Shown: positions 33,583 to 43,548, counted from the stretch's first letter. The stretch: DNA of 64,000 bases from Alphaproteobacteria bacterium (GCA_028281925.1 JANQIX010000054.1:36072-100071), one strand, 5' to 3'. Numbers and translations: made by a program. The notes: a model not told the origin generated them from the letters alone.

Positions 33583-35199
33583 TCATATCCGGTTGTCGTA
33601 CGCCTTGCGACCGATCGCGCATGCGATCACGGTGAAGTGACTGCGCGTCATCGCCTCACCCAGCGCAGCCTCCAATTGCGCCTCACCCTCCACCAGCACG
33701 CCGTGGCCGCCCATGGCCGTGGCGACCGCGGCGAAGTCGGTGCCGGGAAAGTCGACGCCGAGATTGGGCAAACCGGATTTCCTCTGCTTCAGCTCGATCA
33801 GGGCGAGGCTCTCATCCACCAGAACCATGATGATAATGGGCAGCGCCAGGTCACGCGCGGTCGCCAATTCGCCCAGAACCATCTCCAGACAGGCGTCGCC
33901 GACGATAACCACACGCGGGGCTGGGCGGCTGGTGTCGTCTGCGAGTGCCGAGCCGACGGCCAATGGCAAGGCGCAGCCCATGGTGCAGAGCGCGCTCGAC
34001 TGCAGCAGCGTGCGTGGCTGGTGACAGTCCCACATCTGGCTCAACAGAATGCGGTGGGCGCCGCTGTCGGTCGCCACGACGGTCTCAGGCGGCAGCATCC
34101 GCCGCGCGGTCGCAAAGACGGCGCCCGGTCCCCAATCCGGGCCGGGGGCGAAGGCGTCCTTCAGCATTGCTCGCGCGCGCGCCGGCTCACCGTCGGGCCA
34201 AGTCTGGTGCAGGTTGACGCCATCCAGCAAGGCATCCAGGCCGGCACCGACATCGCCGACGAAGCTGATGCCGGCCCGGTGCATGTAATGCGTATTTGGT
34301 ACGGCGGTGAACTCCACCACGCGCTGGTCGGCGGCGAACGGGTTGCGCCAGCCGGTGCGCATCTCGATCGGGTCGTATCCGGCCAGAACCACCAGATCGG
34401 CCTGGCGCACCAGGGGCAGCAGATGGCTGTCCGCCTTGGGCGACAGGCCGGCACCGCCCAGCGCCAGCGGATCGTCCTCCGGCACCACGCCCTTGGCCTT
34501 ATAGGTGGTGATCAGCGGTGCTGAAACGGTGCGCACGAAGCGCTCCACTACCTGTTCCGCGCCTTGAGTCAGCACGTCGACACCAGCGATGACCAGCGGT
34601 CGCTCCGCCTCCGCCAGCCAGCTGCGGGCCATCGCGAGATCGGGGGAGGGTGCAGGCGCGACGGGGCCGGGTCTGGGCCTTGGCGGGGCCATTGGCGCCT
34701 GCTGGGGGGCAGGCGCCAGCGCCACCGGCAGGTCGACATGCACCGGCCCAGGCTGGCCGTCGAGCGCAATGGCCAGCGCCTTGTCGATCACGGTGTCGAC
34801 CGCGCCGTCGACCGCCATCAGCGTCGCCTTGGTGATTGGGCGTAGCAAAGCCTGATGGTCGAAGACCTGGTGCGTATAGGTCTGCTGTTCCGCGGCGTCG
34901 ACACAGCCGCTCAGCACGATCATCGGCACGCGGTCCTGATGGGCGTTGGCGATGACATTGACGGCATTGGCGATGCCCGGGCCCACGGTGGCCACCAACA
35001 CGCCGGGTGCACCGGTCTGATGCCAAGTGCCTTCCGCCATGAAGCCGGCCGCGTTTTCGTGTTTCGCCAACACGAAGCGGATGCCGGCCGCCGCCAGCGC
35101 GTCGATCAGCGTCAGCACCTCGCCGCCGGGAATGCCGAAGGCGAAGCGGCAGCCGGCCGCCGCCAGCCGCTCCGCGATGAGGGTTGCCGCCGTTGGCAT
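33583..35199 (-). CDS. Thiamine-diphosphate-dependent enzyme of the acetolactate-synthase superfamily
   Basis: 538 residues in the usual Pyr-domain, central, PP-domain order. The N-terminal FAFGIPGGEVLTLIDAL and KHENAAGFMAEG include the catalytic glutamate. The ThDP-binding motif is unusual: GDACLEMVLGEL, then VLVDESLALIE, where family members normally have GDG and an asparagine pair. A long proline/alanine linker (about 168-190) joins the first two domains. The substrate is not clear. Its partner is the CoA-transferase gene upstream, 11 bases away, a pairing reminiscent of oxalate (frc-oxc) modules, though this enzyme is not an obvious oxalyl-CoA decarboxylase. Confidence 0.75.
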   Translation of the reverse strand: MPTAATLIAERLAAAGCRFAFGIPGGEVLTLIDALAAAGIRFVLAKHENAAGFMAEGTWHQTGAPGVLVATVGPGIANAVNVIANAHQDRVPMIVLSGCVDAAEQQTYTHQVFDHQALLRPITKATLMAVDGAVDTVIDKALAIALDGQPGPVHVDLPVALAPAPQQAPMAPPRPRPGPVAPAPSPDLAMARSWLAEAERPLVIAGVDVLTQGAEQVVERFVRTVSAPLITTYKAKGVVPEDDPLALGGAGLSPKADSHLLPLVRQADLVVLAGYDPIEMRTGWRNPFAADQRVVEFTAVPNTHYMHRAGISFVGDVGAGLDALLDGVNLHQTWPDGEPARARAMLKDAFAPGPDWGPGAVFATARRMLPPETVVATDSGAHRILLSQMWDCHQPRTLLQSSALCTMGCALPLAVGSALADDTSRPAPRVVIVGDACLEMVLGELATARDLALPIIIMVLVDESLALIELKQRKSGLPNLGVDFPGTDFAAVATAMGGHGVLVEGEAQLEAALGEAMTRSHFTVIACAIGRKAYDNRI

Positions 35200-35209
35200 G
35201 AACGTTCCT

Positions 35210-36442
35210 TCAGATCACCTGCTGCTGACGCAGCTGCGCGCGTTCGTCGCCCTTCAGATCCAGCAGCTCTTCGAGCACCGCATCGGTGTCCTGGCCCAGG
35301 ACGGGCGGGGCGCGGCGGTAGGTAACAGGCGTGGCCGACAGCTTCAGCGGGTTGCCGGTCAGGGCCACCTCACCGGAGCCGGCCAGCGGGTGCGGCATGG
35401 TGATCCGCATCTCGCGGTGCCGGATCTGCGGGTCGTCGAACACCTGGCGCAGGTCGTTAACCGGGCCGCAGGGAACGTTGCGCTGCTCAAGCCCGTCCAG
35501 CCAATGGCTGATGGGGTGCGCCCGGGTCAGATCCTCCAGCAAGGGCAGCAAGGCCTCACGGTTGCGCACCCGGTCGGCGTTGCGCGCGAATCGCGGGTCG
35601 TCCGCCAGGTCCGCCCCACCGGCGAACTCGCAGAACCGGCGGAACTGCTGGTCATTGCCGACGGCCAGGATGAAGTAGCCGTTGCTGGCCGGCACCACCT
35701 GATAGGGCACAATGTTGGGATGCGCGTTGCCCAGCCGCGGCGGCGGTTCGCCCGACGTCAGGTAGTAAAGGCCGCCGTTGATCAGCCAGGCCACTTGGCT
35801 GTCCAACAGGCCGATGTCGATATACTGGCCTTCGCCGGACGCATCACGGTGCCTGAGGGCCGCCAGGATCGCGCTGGAGGCATACATGCCGCACATGACG
35901 TCGGCGATGCCGACGGCCACCTTCATGGGCTCGCCGTCCGGCTCGCCCGTCATGCTCATGATCCCGCCCATGCCTTGGATCAGGAAGTCGTAGCCGGGCC
36001 GGTTGCGATAGGGCCCGGTCTGCCCGAAGCCGCTGATGGAGCAGTAGACCAGCCGTGGCAGCTCAGGCGCCAGGTCGGCGTAGGCCAGGCCGTATTTCGC
36101 GAGCCCGCCGACCTTCAGATTCTCGATCAGCACGTCCGAGGTTGCGGCAAGGCGGCGCACCAGGGCCGCGCCCTCGGGCTGGGTGAAATCGATCGTCACG
36201 GAGCGCTTATTGCGGTTGCAGCAGAGATAATAGGCGCTCTCGGTCGTCTCCTGACCTTCGGCATCGCGCACATAGGGCGGGCCCCATTTGCGGGTATCGT
36301 CACCGGCCCCGGGGCGTTCGACCTTGATGATCTCGGCGCCGAGATCGCCCAACAGCTGCGTGCATGTGGGCCCTGCCAGAATGCGGCTCAGATCCAGTAT
36401 CCGCAGGCCAGCCAGGGGCCCCGCTGCCTCGCTCATCTCCAT
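35210..36442 (-). CDS. CaiB/BaiF-family (type III) CoA-transferase
   Basis: About 410 residues from ATG 36442 (or 36436). Typical features are LAGLRILDLSRILAGPTCTQLLGDLGAEIIKVERPG with the catalytic aspartate region further on, NRNKRSVTIDF, DVLIENLKVGGLAKYGL, SISGFGQTGPYRNRPGYD and GQYIDIGLLDS. Such enzymes move CoA between carboxylic acids (for example formyl-CoA/oxalate, succinyl-CoA/others). It starts divergently 200 bases from the glucan gene opgG and is coupled to the ThDP enzyme gene. The donor and acceptor cannot be deduced. Confidence 0.88.
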   Translation of the reverse strand: MEMSEAAGPLAGLRILDLSRILAGPTCTQLLGDLGAEIIKVERPGAGDDTRKWGPPYVRDAEGQETTESAYYLCCNRNKRSVTIDFTQPEGAALVRRLAATSDVLIENLKVGGLAKYGLAYADLAPELPRLVYCSISGFGQTGPYRNRPGYDFLIQGMGGIMSMTGEPDGEPMKVAVGIADVMCGMYASSAILAALRHRDASGEGQYIDIGLLDSQVAWLINGGLYYLTSGEPPPRLGNAHPNIVPYQVVPASNGYFILAVGNDQQFRRFCEFAGGADLADDPRFARNADRVRNREALLPLLEDLTRAHPISHWLDGLEQRNVPCGPVNDLRQVFDDPQIRHREMRITMPHPLAGSGEVALTGNPLKLSATPVTYRRAPPVLGQDTDAVLEELLDLKGDERAQLRQQQVI

Positions 36443-36642
36443 GGCTCTCCCGTCGGCCCTGCCGGCCGCACCAACCGTCGCATCCGTGTTCACGCGACAG
36501 TGATATAGCGCGGAACACCGGGTCGGTCGCTCACGGATTGTGGCCACCGTCATAAACTTCTGCTGAACCAAATACGAAGTTGCCGTATTTCGGTCGCAGA
36601 CCGAATGCGCCTGCAACGTCAGGCGACGAGGGATGTGCGGCC

Positions 36643-38253
36643 ATGGCTCGGCCTGGCCGGAACGAACCGAACCTCTGGGACCCAGGCATGGTGCAAAGAC
36701 GGACCCTTTTGCGTGCCGGCATGTCGGCTGCCCTGTTGCCGGCCGCAGCGCCGACTCTGTCGGGACCTGCGGCGGCGCAGCCGGCCTTCCGCGGCGACCG
36801 CGCCCTGTTCAGTCAGGCCTGGCTGGTGGAACAGGCGCGGCGTCTGGCGGAGGAGCCGTATGAAGACACACGGCCCGTTGCGCCGGAAGCGTGGCGCGAA
36901 CTCGACTACGATGGCTACCGCCATATCCGCTATCGGCCCGATGCCGCGCTCTGGCGCGGGGAGCGGCTTTTTTCGCTGGAGTTCTTCCATCCGGGCTTCC
37001 AGTACGAACGGCCGGTGGCGATCAACATTCTGCGCGACGAGGAGGCGCTGCCGCTGGTCTTCTCGCCCGATCTCTATGACTACGGCATCGAGCTTGAGAT
37101 GCCGGACGATCCGGCCGGCCTCGGATTCGCAGGCTTTCGCGTTCACTATCCCTTGAATGGCGCCAGTGCGCGGGACGAATTCGCCGTTTTTCTGGGGGCC
37201 AGCTATTTCCGCGTTATCGGCCGCGGCCAGATCTACGGGAAGTCCGCGCGGGGGCTGGCCATCGATACTGCCCTGCCGGGCGGCGAGGAATTCCCGGTGT
37301 TCGAGGAGTTCTGGATCGAGGAGCCGGCGCCGGACAGCAGCGACCTGATTGTTCATGCGCTGTTGAACAGCCCCAGTGCGACCGGTGCGTACCGATTTGT
37401 GCTGCAGCCGCGCACGACGACGCGGGTGGAAGTGCAGGCGACCGTCTTTCCGCGCGAGCCGGTGGAGAAGCTGGGGCTCGCCGCGGTCACCAGCATGTTT
37501 CTCTATGGAGAGAACGGGGCCCACGCCTTCGACGACTTCCGGCCGGAGGTGCATGACAGCGACGGCCTGCTGATCAGCTTTGCCACCGGCGAATGGTTGT
37601 GGCGGCCGCTGGTCAACCGCGGCAACCTCAATGTCAGCGCCTTCTATGCCACCAATCCACGGGGCTTCGGCCTTCTGCAGAGAGACCGCGACTTCGCCAA
37701 CTATCAGGATCTGGAAGCGGAGTACCACCGCCGTCCCAGTGCCTGGGTGGAACCGATAGGCGATTGGGGCCCGGGCCGGGTCGAACTGGTGGAAATCCCC
37801 AGCGATTCGGAGATCCACGACAACATCGTCTGTTACTGGGTTCCGGACGCGGCCGCCGAAGTCGGCCAGCCGATGGAATTCGCCTATTTCCTGCAGGCGT
37901 TTGACGAGGCCCCGAACGTGCCGCCCGGTGGCTCTGCGGTCAGCACCCGCATCGGCACGGCCAGGCGGCCGGGTTCGCTGGAAGAGCCGCCGGCGGGGGC
38001 ACGCCTGTTCGTCATCGAATTCAATGGCGGGGACCTCGCCTACTTGGATGCCGACCAACCGGTGGAGGCCGTGGTCAACGCCTCCAGCGGCCGCATCGAG
38101 ACGCCGGTGACGCACAAGAACACCGAGACCGGCGGCTGGCGCGTGTTCTTCGACTTCGTGCCGGACGGACGAAGCCCGTCCGACTTGCGGTGCTTCCTCA
38201 GGCTGCGCCGCCACGCCCTGACCGAAACCTGGAGCTACCTATGGACGGAGTGA
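36643..38253 (+). CDS. opgG: Periplasmic glucan biosynthesis protein OpgG/OpgD
   Basis: About 536 residues from ATG 36643 (GAGGGA upstream). A Tat signal (QRRTLLRAGMSAALLPAAAP) favours the OpgD/MdoD subgroup, which is Tat-exported. The mature protein has the family blocks LVEQARRLAEEPYE, YDGYRHIRYRPDAALWRG, FHPGFQYERPVAINIL, SYFRVIGRGQIYGKSARGLA and LYGENG. It shapes the glucan backbone in the periplasm. Its end overlaps opgH by 13 bases. Starts at TTG 36580 or ATG 36688 are also possible. Confidence 0.92.
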   Translation: MARPGRNEPNLWDPGMVQRRTLLRAGMSAALLPAAAPTLSGPAAAQPAFRGDRALFSQAWLVEQARRLAEEPYEDTRPVAPEAWRELDYDGYRHIRYRPDAALWRGERLFSLEFFHPGFQYERPVAINILRDEEALPLVFSPDLYDYGIELEMPDDPAGLGFAGFRVHYPLNGASARDEFAVFLGASYFRVIGRGQIYGKSARGLAIDTALPGGEEFPVFEEFWIEEPAPDSSDLIVHALLNSPSATGAYRFVLQPRTTTRVEVQATVFPREPVEKLGLAAVTSMFLYGENGAHAFDDFRPEVHDSDGLLISFATGEWLWRPLVNRGNLNVSAFYATNPRGFGLLQRDRDFANYQDLEAEYHRRPSAWVEPIGDWGPGRVELVEIPSDSEIHDNIVCYWVPDAAAEVGQPMEFAYFLQAFDEAPNVPPGGSAVSTRIGTARRPGSLEEPPAGARLFVIEFNGGDLAYLDADQPVEAVVNASSGRIETPVTHKNTETGGWRVFFDFVPDGRSPSDLRCFLRLRRHALTETWSYLWTE

Positions 38254-40097
38254 CATGGCACACCGGCCGCCGGCCGTCGGCCTGGCCACGGCGCTGCCTC
38301 TATTTCGGACTGGTCGGCGTCACCACTGCCGCCGGGGTGCTCGAGATGGCGGACATCCTGGGCGCCAACGGCATGACCTGGGTGGAACTGGTCCTGCTCA
38401 CGCTGTTCGGGCTGACCTTCTGGTGGATCACGCTGTCGTTCTGGAGTGCGGCGATCGGCTTCGTCCTGCAGCTGACATCGCGAAACCCGCTGCGCGTCGC
38501 CGCGGCCGTGTCGGATCTGGGTAACAGGAGAGCTCCGCTCACCACCCGCACGGCGATCGTCATGCCCATCTGCAACGAAGATCCCGAGCGTGTGATTGCC
38601 GGGCTGGATGCAACCTACCGCTCGCTGCAGCAAACGGGGCAGGCCGGGCATTTCGATGTCTTCGTGCTGAGCGACAGCCGCGACCCCGCCATTGCCGCGG
38701 CGGAGGAGCGCGCCTTTCGCCAATGGCAGAGATCGTGTCCCGAGCCGCACCGCATCCGCTACCGGCTGCGCAAGGAGAATTCGGGCCGCAAGGCCGGCAA
38801 CATCGCCGATTTCTGCCGCCGCTGGGGTGCGCAGTACGACTTCATGATCGTGCTGGACGCCGACAGCGTGATGGGCGGCGAAACCCTGGTGCGGCTGGCT
38901 CGGATGATGGAGGCGTCGCCCGATGTCGGCATCATCCAGACACTGCCGGTGATCGCGCGCCAGGAAACGCTGTTCGGCCGCATCCTGCAGTTCGGCAGTC
39001 GTCTGGGCGCGCTTGCCGTCTCCACCGGCTTTGCCTTCTGGCAGCAGGGCGAGGGCAACTTCTTCGGCCACAACGCTATTCTGCGCATGGCCCCGTTTGC
39101 CGAGCATTGCCGGCTGCCGACACTGCGCGGCCGCGGGCCGCTGAGCGGCGACATTCTCAGCCACGACTTCGTGGAAGCGGCGTTCATGCGCCGCGCCGGG
39201 TACAAGGTCTGGATGCTGCCGGACGACCGCGGCAGCTTTGAGGAGATGCCGTCCAATCTGCTGGACTACATGCGCCGGGACCAACGTTGGTGCCGCGGCA
39301 ATCTCCAGCACCTGCGCCTCTTGGGCGCCCGCGGGCTTCATGGTCTCAGCCGCCTTCACCTTGTGATGGGGGTGATGGCCTATCTGACCGCACCGCTCTG
39401 GCTGTTGTTGATGGTCTGTGGCATCGCCGATGCCGTGGACGAGGCCGTGGGCGGGATCGACTATTTCCAAGACGGGTACACGCTGTTCCCGGTCTGGCCG
39501 ATCCTGAAGACGGGCGAAGCCTTGTCGCTGTTCGGCCTGACCATTGGCATGGTGGTCGCCCCGAAACTGTTCGGCATCGTGCTGGCTTTGGTGAAGCCTG
39601 AGCTGCGTGCCGGCTATGGCGGCGGCGGCCGCCTGACTGTCAGTGCGATGTTGGAGTTCGTAGCCTCAGCCTTGCTGGCGCCGGTCATGATGATGTTCCA
39701 CACCAACTTCGTTCTGGCCACACTGTTGGGCCGGCGCGTGGGGTGGGAGGCGCAGGCGCGCGATGGCCGCGGCATCGGCTTCCGTGAGGCGATGCGCTAT
39801 CACATCCCGCACATCCTGCTGGCGGGCATCCTGGCCGCGGCACTGATCCCGACCGTGCCGGACCTGTTGTGGTGGACGGCGCCGGTTCTTGCCGGTTTGG
39901 CACTCGGCGCGCCTCTGGCGGTGATGACCAGCCGCGCCGATCTGGGGGCGGCGGCGCGTCGTCTCGGCCTGTTCCTGACGCCGGAAGAACTGGCTGCGCC
40001 GCCGGAGCTTGCCGCGCTTGCCCGGCCGGCGGAGGCCGTGCGGCCGACCGCTCCTGCCGGGCTCACGAAAGGCTTATTGGCGTGTGAGCCGGGCTGA
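38241..40097 (+). CDS. opgH: Glucan synthesis glucosyltransferase OpgH (short form)
   Basis: 618 residues, shorter than the roughly 850 of E. coli OpgH because both termini are reduced. A GT2 glycosyltransferase domain shows TAIVMPICNEDPERV, IVLDADSVMGGETLVRLA, SHDFVEAAFMRRAGYKVWMLPD and the Q-x2-RW motif RRDQRWCRGNLQ. It is flanked by membrane helices. It polymerises UDP-glucose into linear glucan and exports it to OpgG/D. ATG 38241 lies inside the end of opgG with GGAG upstream, so the two are translationally coupled. Confidence 0.94.
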   Translation: MDGVTWHTGRRPSAWPRRCLYFGLVGVTTAAGVLEMADILGANGMTWVELVLLTLFGLTFWWITLSFWSAAIGFVLQLTSRNPLRVAAAVSDLGNRRAPLTTRTAIVMPICNEDPERVIAGLDATYRSLQQTGQAGHFDVFVLSDSRDPAIAAAEERAFRQWQRSCPEPHRIRYRLRKENSGRKAGNIADFCRRWGAQYDFMIVLDADSVMGGETLVRLARMMEASPDVGIIQTLPVIARQETLFGRILQFGSRLGALAVSTGFAFWQQGEGNFFGHNAILRMAPFAEHCRLPTLRGRGPLSGDILSHDFVEAAFMRRAGYKVWMLPDDRGSFEEMPSNLLDYMRRDQRWCRGNLQHLRLLGARGLHGLSRLHLVMGVMAYLTAPLWLLLMVCGIADAVDEAVGGIDYFQDGYTLFPVWPILKTGEALSLFGLTIGMVVAPKLFGIVLALVKPELRAGYGGGGRLTVSAMLEFVASALLAPVMMMFHTNFVLATLLGRRVGWEAQARDGRGIGFREAMRYHIPHILLAGILAAALIPTVPDLLWWTAPVLAGLALGAPLAVMTSRADLGAAARRLGLFLTPEELAAPPELAALARPAEAVRPTAPAGLTKGLLACEPG

Positions 40098-40143
40098 ACC
40101 CACCTTGCTGGCGCAGAGGCCCAGACAAAGGAGGGATCCGATC

Positions 40144-40614
40144 ATGCTGCGCCATTCGCTCAAAGCCGCTTTGTTCGCTGCGGCAGCCACCGTTGCCTTC
40201 GCGCCGTCGGCGTTCGCCGGCCCCCAGTATCTTGGCGCCAACGGCTACGCCCTCAGCGGTTTCGACGCCGTGTCCTACTTCACGGCCGATGCGCCGGTGG
40301 AAGGGTCCGACGCGTACACCCATGAATACAACGGTGCCACCTGGCTGTTCAGCAGCGCGGAGAACCGCGACCTGTTCGCCGCCGATCCGGAAGCCTATGC
40401 GCCGCAATATGATGGCCATTGCGCCTTCGGCGCAGCTCAGAACTACAAGGTTCCAGGTGAGCCTTTGCAGTGGCATGTCGAGGATGGGCGCCTTTACCTG
40501 AACGTCAGCGGTCGCGCGCAAGAGTTGTTCATGCAGGACGTGCCGGGACACATCGTGAACGCCGACAACAACTGGCCCGCGCTTGAGCCGGACCCCGCTG
40601 CCGACCCGCAGTAA
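40144..40614 (+). CDS. Exported YHS-domain protein
   Basis: 156 residues from ATG 40144 with a strong AGGAGGG. A Sec signal peptide (MLRHSLKAALFAAAATVAFAPSAFA) precedes a YHS-type domain: ALSGFDAVSYFTADAPVEGSDAYTHEYNGATWLFSSAENRDLFAADPEAYAPQYDGHCAFG. The family is often described as metal- or haem-associated, but the role is unknown. It sits 46 bases after opgH and convergent to soxA, with a hairpin between. Confidence 0.85.
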   Translation: MLRHSLKAALFAAAATVAFAPSAFAGPQYLGANGYALSGFDAVSYFTADAPVEGSDAYTHEYNGATWLFSSAENRDLFAADPEAYAPQYDGHCAFGAAQNYKVPGEPLQWHVEDGRLYLNVSGRAQELFMQDVPGHIVNADNNWPALEPDPAADPQ

Positions 40615-40623
40615 CCGGCTGAT

Positions 40624-40659
40624 CCGTGCGTACGCCTGTCCCCAGGGGCGTACGCACGG
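40624..40659. terminator. Bidirectional hairpin between the YHS gene and soxA
   Basis: CCGTGCGTACGCC (40624-40636) pairs perfectly with GGCGTACGCACGG (40647-40659) over a 10-base loop. No T tract on either side. Its place between convergent stops suggests a shared terminator. Confidence 0.55.
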
Positions 40660-40674
40660 TTCCGGATGACGGGA

Positions 40675-43548
40675 TCAGAGGTTCTGGCGAGTGTTGTCCG
40701 GATCGTAGAAGGGCAGACGGACGACCTCCGCCTTCACAAAGGTGCCGCCGACCTTGATGTGGAACGGACTGCCCGTCACGGCATCCTCCGGCGCCACGTA
40801 GGCGAGGCCGATGATCCGGCCGAGAGTGGGCGAGCGCGTGACGGAGGTAACGCGGCCGGCAATCTCAGTGCCGCGAATCACGAGATGGCATTCCTCCGGC
40901 AGAGTGGCATCCGACGGCAGGGTGAAGCCCACAAGCTTGCGGGTGAGCGGCCGCTTGGCCAGGATCTCGATCGACCGGCCGCCGACGAAGAACGGCTTCT
41001 TGCGCGCGATCGCCCAGGCCATATCGGCTTCCTGTGGAAAGGTCAGCCCGTCGGTGTCCTGACCGACGATGATGTGGCCCTTCTCCAGCCGCAGAACGCG
41101 TTGGGCCTCGATGCCCACGGGGCGGATGCCGACCCTCTGTCCCGCTTCGAACAGTGCGTCCCATAGCGCTTCGCCGCAGCCGGCCGGCGCGTGCAGCTCG
41201 TACCCCAACTCGCCGACGAAGCCGACGCGCAAGATTCGACAGGGGATGCCGGCGACCGTCGCCTCGCGCACGCCCATATAGCCGAACGCATCGCCGCCGA
41301 GATCGAGCCCCTCCACCAGCGGCGCCAGCACGGCCCGGCTCTTCGGCCCGGCGATGTTGATGCCGCAATAGGCAGCGGTGACGTTGGCGATGTCCACCGC
41401 CAGGCGCCATTGCGCGTTCCACCACAGCATCTGGCGATAGACGGCGTCGGCCCCGGTCGTGGTCGCGGTGACGTAAAAGTGGCGCTCGCCGAACCGGCAG
41501 GCGACGCCGTCGTCGACGATCGCGCCGGTCTGGTCGCACATCAACACATAGCGCGAGCGCCCGACCGGCTGCTTGGCATAGGCGAAGGTATAGACGCGCT
41601 CCAGAAACTCCGCGGCGTCCGGCCCGCGCACCTCGATGCCGCCCAACGTTGAGACGTCGATCAGTCCGACGCCACGGCGGATCGCCAGGACCTCGTCGCG
41701 GATCGCCTCGTCGCGTCGATCGGCGGGGGCATAGAAAGCGGGCCGCCACCAGGCGCCGGCCGGCATCATCTGCGCCCCGGCTTCCAGATGCCTGTGGTGC
41801 AGCGCCGTCAGACGTTCCGGCTCGAAGCTGCGGCCTGCTAGCACGCCCATGGTCTCGGGCTCCGCCGGTGGCCGGGCCGTGGTCAGCCCAACCTCGCCCG
41901 ATGGGCGCTCTGTGGCTTGGGCCACCAGCCTAAGCGTCGCGAGCTGTGAGTGCCGGCCCTGGCTCGGGCCCATGCCGATCGTGGTGTAGCGCTTCAACAG
42001 CTCGATATGGTCGAAGCCGTCTGCCAGCGCGTTCAGCACATCGGCCACCTGCTGGTCTTCGTCCAGATCGACGAAGTCTTGGCCCTTGGGGTGCGGGAAA
42101 TAGGGATAGGGGTGGTTGATGCCCTCCGCGCCCCGCGTCTTTGGCTTGGCCGGCATGCGCCCCTTCTTGTGCCCAGCATGCGCCGCGGCCTGCCAACCGG
42201 CGCGCTTGCCGTCCGCCACGAGCGCGGCCGGCGCGAAGGTGTTGGCCACGCCACCGGCAGCAAACAGTCCGGGCGGCAGTTCGCCAAGCGTCAGCATTGC
42301 CAAGTCGTCGTCATAGCCCAGCCGCATACCGGAATGGCATAGAAGATGGGCCGCCGGCATGACGCCGACGGAAGTGACGATCAGATCGCATGGGATGGGT
42401 GCCAGGGGCGCGCCTGCCTTGCCCGGCGTGGTGACAGGGGCCAGCACGGCTGCGGCGATGCCGAGATTACCCTTGTTAGGCACCGCTTCGATCACCGTGT
42501 GGCCGGCATGGACCACGGTGCCCGCATGGCCCACGCGTGCGGACGGTCCCTCCCGCAGGTCGGCGATGGCCGCAATCTCCACGCCCGCGGCGGCCAGGTT
42601 GTCAGCCACTGCGTAGCCCTCGTCATTGCCGGTGACGACAACGGCCCGGTCGCCCGGCCGGACTCCGTAGAGATGGATCAGCCGCTGCGCAGCACTGCCC
42701 AGCAGCACGCCCGGCAGGTCGTTGTTGGCGAACACCATGGGCTGTTCGATGGCGCCGGTGGCGGCGACCGTCGCCTGGGCGCGGACCTTGTAGAGGCGCC
42801 GGCCGGAGACGACGGCCAGCCAGTGGTCGGCGAACCAGCCGGTGCAGCTCGACTGCGACAGCACGCGGATCTGCGGCCGGTTCGCGATCTCTTCTGCTAA
42901 CTTGGCCGCTTCGTGCGGCCTGCCGGTGAAGTTCAGCGAACCGCCGAGAACCGGCTGGTCGTCGACCAGCAGCACTTCGGCCCCGCTGTCCGCCGCCGCC
43001 AAGGCCGCGGCCAGACCCGCCGGACCGCCGCCGATCACGGCGACATCGGCGAACAGGTACTGCTTGTCGTGATAGGCATGCGGCGTCTCGGGATCGACGC
43101 GGCCGAGCCCGGCGATGCGCCGGAAAGTCTTCTCCCAGAAATCCCAAGCCCCTTTGGGGCGGAAGAATGCCTTGTAATAGAAGCCCACAGGCATGAAGCG
43201 CCCGAAGCGGCCGAGCAGCGCCCGTCGATCGCGTTCCAGGCTGCCGTCGTAGTTCTGGCCCGTGACGTCCAGCCCCTCGCTCAGCGTCAGCCGGTCGGCG
43301 GGCACGTTCGGCGCGTGGGGAAGCTGGACCAGCGTGTCGGCCTCGTGCCCAGCGAAAGAGCGGGCGCCGCGCGGGCGGTGATACTTGAACGACCGCGCCA
43401 GAACGCGCACGCCATGGGCCCAAAGCGCCGACGCGACGGTGTCGCCGGCAAAGCCCTGATAGCGGCGCCCCTCGAACCGGAAGGCGATCGTCGCTTCGCG
43501 ATCCAGATGGCGTCCATGGGGTGACGGCAGGCGGTATCGGCCGGTCAT
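40675..43548 (-). CDS. soxA: Sarcosine oxidase alpha subunit
   Basis: 957 residues from ATG 43548. In order: an N-terminal 2Fe-2S-ferredoxin-like fold (VLARSFKYHRPRGARSF), an FAD/NAD-binding domain (VIGGGPAGLAAALAAADSGAEVLLVDD near 170) and a C-terminal aminomethyltransferase (GcvT-like) half (GLIDVSTLGGIEVRGPDAAEFLERV to the end). In the heterotetrameric enzyme this subunit binds NAD and tetrahydrofolate and takes the formaldehyde from sarcosine. It overlaps soxD as ATGA. No soxG (gamma subunit) follows; the operon ends at the hairpin. Confidence 0.93.
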   Translation of the reverse strand: MTGRYRLPSPHGRHLDREATIAFRFEGRRYQGFAGDTVASALWAHGVRVLARSFKYHRPRGARSFAGHEADTLVQLPHAPNVPADRLTLSEGLDVTGQNYDGSLERDRRALLGRFGRFMPVGFYYKAFFRPKGAWDFWEKTFRRIAGLGRVDPETPHAYHDKQYLFADVAVIGGGPAGLAAALAAADSGAEVLLVDDQPVLGGSLNFTGRPHEAAKLAEEIANRPQIRVLSQSSCTGWFADHWLAVVSGRRLYKVRAQATVAATGAIEQPMVFANNDLPGVLLGSAAQRLIHLYGVRPGDRAVVVTGNDEGYAVADNLAAAGVEIAAIADLREGPSARVGHAGTVVHAGHTVIEAVPNKGNLGIAAAVLAPVTTPGKAGAPLAPIPCDLIVTSVGVMPAAHLLCHSGMRLGYDDDLAMLTLGELPPGLFAAGGVANTFAPAALVADGKRAGWQAAAHAGHKKGRMPAKPKTRGAEGINHPYPYFPHPKGQDFVDLDEDQQVADVLNALADGFDHIELLKRYTTIGMGPSQGRHSQLATLRLVAQATERPSGEVGLTTARPPAEPETMGVLAGRSFEPERLTALHHRHLEAGAQMMPAGAWWRPAFYAPADRRDEAIRDEVLAIRRGVGLIDVSTLGGIEVRGPDAAEFLERVYTFAYAKQPVGRSRYVLMCDQTGAIVDDGVACRFGERHFYVTATTTGADAVYRQMLWWNAQWRLAVDIANVTAAYCGINIAGPKSRAVLAPLVEGLDLGGDAFGYMGVREATVAGIPCRILRVGFVGELGYELHAPAGCGEALWDALFEAGQRVGIRPVGIEAQRVLRLEKGHIIVGQDTDGLTFPQEADMAWAIARKKPFFVGGRSIEILAKRPLTRKLVGFTLPSDATLPEECHLVIRGTEIAGRVTSVTRSPTLGRIIGLAYVAPEDAVTGSPFHIKVGGTFVKAEVVRLPFYDPDNTRQNL

